DNA of 7,454 bases from the NCBI GenBank assembly GCA_040380145.1, contig JBEIJQ010000148.1, positions 1-7,454 on the forward strand, given 5' to 3'. Shown piece by piece: positions 6,093 to 7,454 of this stretch. The position numbers and the translations under genes were made by a program. This DNA is from JBEIJQ01 sp040380145 (lineage in GTDB: Bacteria > Bacteroidota > Bacteroidia > Chitinophagales > Saprospiraceae). Under the pieces are notes generated by a model that did no database searches, was not told the origin of the DNA, and saw only the letters and a list, made by a program, of their open reading frames with translations. Position 1 is the first letter of the stretch. Every line of letters starts with the position of its first letter.

Positions 6093-6163
6093 TACGATTC
6101 GACTTGGCTGCAATTTTCGGAAACGGGCCGCAATTTTTCGCTTTTTGACCCAAATAAAATAGG

Positions 6164-6198
6164 CAAAGATGCTTTGGAACCTTTGGAGGATCCTCAAA
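6164..6198 (-). promoter_or_regulatory. Possible promoter for DUF4293-glycosyltransferase unit
   Basis: On the minus strand, CATCTTTG (6171-6164) is a one-mismatch -7 element, and TTTG (6198-6195) lies 23 bp upstream as a possible -33 element. It would overlap the first codons of the divergent YihY-family gene and give a leader of about 110 nt. Support is limited to these short matches. Confidence 0.25.
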
Positions 6199-7227
6199 CT
6201 CAACATCTCGCTGTTCCACCGCACTGTTTTGGCGTACAACCAAGACCGCGTGGTGCCCCTCGGCGCCGCCTTGGCCTATTACACCATTTTTTCGCTGCCC
6301 GCCATTTTGATCATCGTCATTTCGCTGGTGGGCGCCCTGTTCGGCCGCGCCGCCGTGGAAGGAGAGATCTACGACCAGATCCGCCAAGTTTTCAGCGACG
6401 AGATCGCCCTGCAGATCCAAAACGCCGTCAAAGGGATCGGGAGCACCCAATCGAACCGTTGGACCGCGTTCGTGGGGGGCGTGGTGCTGCTGTTCGGTGC
6501 CTCGGGCGTTTTTTTTGCCCTGCAAACGGCCCTGAACACCATCTTCGGCGTGTACCGCGAACGCCGGATGCACTTTTTGCAGATCGTTATCAACCGGATG
6601 ATCTCCTTCGGGATGGTGCTCGTCCTCGGTTTTTTGCTGCTCACCTCCTTTGTCCTCAACGGAATGGTGGTGGCCATCACCCGGCTGGTCAACGAAAACC
6701 AGGAAAAAGTGGACGCCGCGCTCTCGGACGAGTCCAACTGGCTCACGCAAATCGTGCATTTTCTCAACAGCGGACTGGTTTTTTTCCTCAACTCGGGAGC
6801 CGCCTTTGTGGTGATCACCTGCTTTTTTGCCCTGGTGTACAAATTTCTGCCGGATGCGAAAATCCGCTGGCGTTTCGTGTTTCGCGGCGCCCTGCTGACC
6901 TCCGTTTTGTTTTGGGCGGGCAAATCGCTCATGGAATACTACCTTTCCAATACCACCATGACCACTGCTTACGGGGCCGCCGGATCGGTGGTGGCCATCC
7001 TTTTGTGGGTGTTTTTTTCGGCGCAGCTGATCTTTTTCGGAGCGGAATACATCAAGATCGTCTCTTCGCATTACGGTGTGGAGATCACGCCCAAGGCCTA
7101 CGCCCACCGGATCATCGGCAGCGAATACCTGCGGCTTTGGCGCCGAAAAGCCGGCAACTGGATAAGGATACGGTTCAAAAAAAACCAGAACGATCCGGTC
7201 GAAATACCGGAAACGAAAAACGAATAG
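6169..7227 (+). CDS. YihY / BrkB-family integral membrane protein, 352 aa
   Basis: This is an inner-membrane protein of the YihY/virulence factor BrkB family (formerly misassigned as RNase BN). Its biochemical role is not settled. Family signatures are VPLGAALAYYTIFSLPAIL (29-47), ASGVFFALQTALNTIFGV (111-128), YKFLPDAKIRWRFVFRGALL (224-243) and SVVAILLWVFFSAQLIFFGA (273-292). About six hydrophobic segments are visible: 32-56, 99-125, 141-172, 204-226, 238-255 and 268-292. The segment at 58-98 and the polar stretch at 173-200 are extramembrane. The C-terminal ~55 residues are basic and hydrophilic, probably cytoplasmic. The length is somewhat above the 290-310 aa common for the family, mostly through this tail. 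ATG 6169 is preceded by a promoter-like element at 6085-6092 and has no strong Shine-Dalgarno. Confidence 0.92.
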   Translation: MLWNLWRILKLNISLFHRTVLAYNQDRVVPLGAALAYYTIFSLPAILIIVISLVGALFGRAAVEGEIYDQIRQVFSDEIALQIQNAVKGIGSTQSNRWTAFVGGVVLLFGASGVFFALQTALNTIFGVYRERRMHFLQIVINRMISFGMVLVLGFLLLTSFVLNGMVVAITRLVNENQEKVDAALSDESNWLTQIVHFLNSGLVFFLNSGAAFVVITCFFALVYKFLPDAKIRWRFVFRGALLTSVLFWAGKSLMEYYLSNTTMTTAYGAAGSVVAILLWVFFSAQLIFFGAEYIKIVSSHYGVEITPKAYAHRIIGSEYLRLWRRKAGNWIRIRFKKNQNDPVEIPETKNE

Positions 7228-7251
7228 CGGTTGCAAAAACAATCTTTCAGA

Positions 7252-7307
7252 GGCTGTTCTTTTGGGAAAAAAACCTGTTTCGGAACAGGCCTGTCGGGTT
7301 ATTTTTT
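7252..7307 (+). terminator. Candidate terminator after the YihY-family gene
   Basis: CCTGTT (7274-7279) pairs with AACAGG (7284-7289) around TCGG, and six T residues lie at 7302-7307. An alternative outer pairing joins GGCTGTTC (7252-7259) to GAACAG-G-CC (7283-7291) with one bulged G. A third places the A-tract plus ACC (7267-7275) against GGT plus the T-tract (7297-7307). The 12-base gap between the simplest stem and the T-run makes the exact structure uncertain. Confidence 0.45.
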
Positions 7308-7321
7308 GAGCAGATAATTAC

Positions 7322-7342
7322 CTGTGCAGATAGGGTGCACAG
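7322..7342. repeat. 7-bp inverted repeat CTGTGCA / TGCACAG
   Basis: Perfect arms at 7322-7328 and 7336-7342 flank the 7-base spacer GATAGGG. The symmetry and spacing resemble a dimeric regulator operator, or a small mRNA hairpin. A purine-rich AAAAGGAGGG follows immediately at 7343-7352, but no start codon follows at a usable distance. Confidence 0.4.
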
Positions 7343-7353
7343 AAAAGGAGGGT

Positions 7354-7376
7354 ATTAGTTTTTTTAAAAAACTAAT
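7354..7376. repeat. 11-bp inverted repeat ATTAGTTTTTT / AAAAAACTAAT
   Basis: The arms at 7354-7364 and 7366-7376 are perfect, with a single central T. The structure is almost entirely A/T and is followed by TTT. It could extrude as a cruciform or form a weak RNA hairpin; too AT-rich to be a standard terminator. Confidence 0.5.
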
Positions 7377-7417
7377 TTTCAGTAAAATAAAAAATAAACC
7401 CAAAATTGTCATTAGAG

Positions 7418-7452
7418 CCTAAATTTCTAATGGCGGCCATTAGAAATTTAGG
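7418..7452. repeat. 35-bp near-perfect palindrome (17-bp arms, 1-nt centre)
   Basis: The left arm CCTAAATTTCTAATGGC (7418-7434) is the exact reverse complement of the right arm at 7436-7452, around a single central G. The symmetry stops there, because bases 7417 and 7453 are both G. The motif CATTAGA at 7410-7416 duplicates 7438-7444, so TCTAATG (7426-7432) can pair with either copy, giving two mutually exclusive hairpins. It may be a strong RNA hairpin, a cruciform-forming site, or a mobile-repeat end. Confidence 0.6.
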
Positions 7453-7454
7453 GG

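Larger units (their letters stand above)
7228..7454. other. AT-rich non-coding tract with successive inverted repeats
   Basis: After the YihY-family stop the sequence becomes markedly AT-rich and holds no credible coding frame on either strand. It carries four perfect inverted repeats in order: 7274-7289, 7322-7342, 7354-7376 and 7418-7452. The motif ATTAG or its complement CTAAT occurs repeatedly from 7354 onward, and GCAGATA is directly repeated at 7310 and 7326. No transposase, integrase or tRNA is visible, so its nature is open: transcription termination region, small mobile repeat, or edge of a mobile element beyond the window. Confidence 0.6.

Noticed and set aside
2741..6148. Very long open frame of 1135 codons on the plus strand
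   Set aside because: It runs antisense through three well-supported genes and the gaps between them. Its translation is rich in His, Gln, Arg and Gly with no recognisable domain, as expected for the reverse frame of GC-biased codons.
5725..7242. 505-codon open frame on the minus strand
   Set aside because: It lies opposite the YihY-family gene, crosses the divergent promoter, and overlaps DUF4293 in another frame; no domain is recognisable.
7252..7291. Terminal inverted repeat of an insertion sequence (GAGGCTGTTC-like end)
   Set aside because: The start AGAGGCTGTTC recalls ends of some Bacteroidota insertion sequences, but no transposase or partner end is visible; a terminator hairpin explains the local pairing.
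7343..7360. AAAAGGAGGG as a ribosome binding site for a gene running out of the window
   Set aside because: No ATG, GTG or TTG follows at a usable distance, and downstream frames close quickly.
7418..7454. Palindrome as an assembly fold-back artefact at a contig end
   Set aside because: Symmetry stops after 17 bp because bases 7417 and 7453 do not pair, which a fold-back would not predict; it cannot be fully excluded without reads.
1..7454. CRISPR array, tRNA, rRNA or known riboswitch
   Set aside because: No regularly spaced direct repeats, tRNA cloverleaf or rRNA sequence was recognised on either strand.

Overview
The window (about 7.5 kb, GC-rich by eye apart from the last ~225 bases) looks like chromosomal DNA of a Bacteroidota bacterium. 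The evidence is two families largely confined to that phylum (a DUF6089-type outer-membrane beta-barrel and a DUF4293 membrane protein), weak or absent Shine-Dalgarno sites at most starts, and a TAnnTTTG-type -7 promoter element in the one clear divergent intergenic region. A high-GC lineage such as Saprospiria, Chitinophagia or Cytophagia is plausible, but this is an inference.

Layout. (1) Positions 1-1691, plus strand: the 3' end of a DUF1963/YwqG-family gene, a small AhpD-like CxxC carboxymuconolactone-decarboxylase-family protein, and a DUF6089 outer-membrane barrel protein with a signal peptide. (2) Positions 1697-4405, minus strand: a tight operon read right to left. It holds a LeuT-like Na+-coupled NSS amino-acid transporter, a 41-residue single-helix membrane protein whose start overlaps the transporter stop by 11 nt, and a cyclophilin-type peptidyl-prolyl isomerase lipoprotein. 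The operon converges on the DUF6089 gene with only 5 bp between stop codons, and a 7-bp hairpin sits exactly on the two stops. (3) Positions 4429-6043, minus strand: a DUF4293 membrane protein followed 18 nt later by a GT4-like glycosyltransferase, closed by a good intrinsic terminator candidate. (4) Position 6169 onward, plus strand: a divergently transcribed YihY/BrkB-family membrane protein, then 227 bp of AT-rich non-coding DNA holding four successive perfect inverted repeats, including a 35-bp near-perfect palindrome at the window end.

Most genes are recognisable housekeeping or envelope functions: import, folding, outer membrane, glycan transfer and integral membrane proteins. No phage, CRISPR, tRNA, rRNA or transposase gene is visible. 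The points most worth attention are the overlooked small protein coupled to the NSS transporter, the ~85-residue extra periplasmic loop and altered substrate pocket of that transporter, and the hairpin-dense AT-rich tract at the right end.
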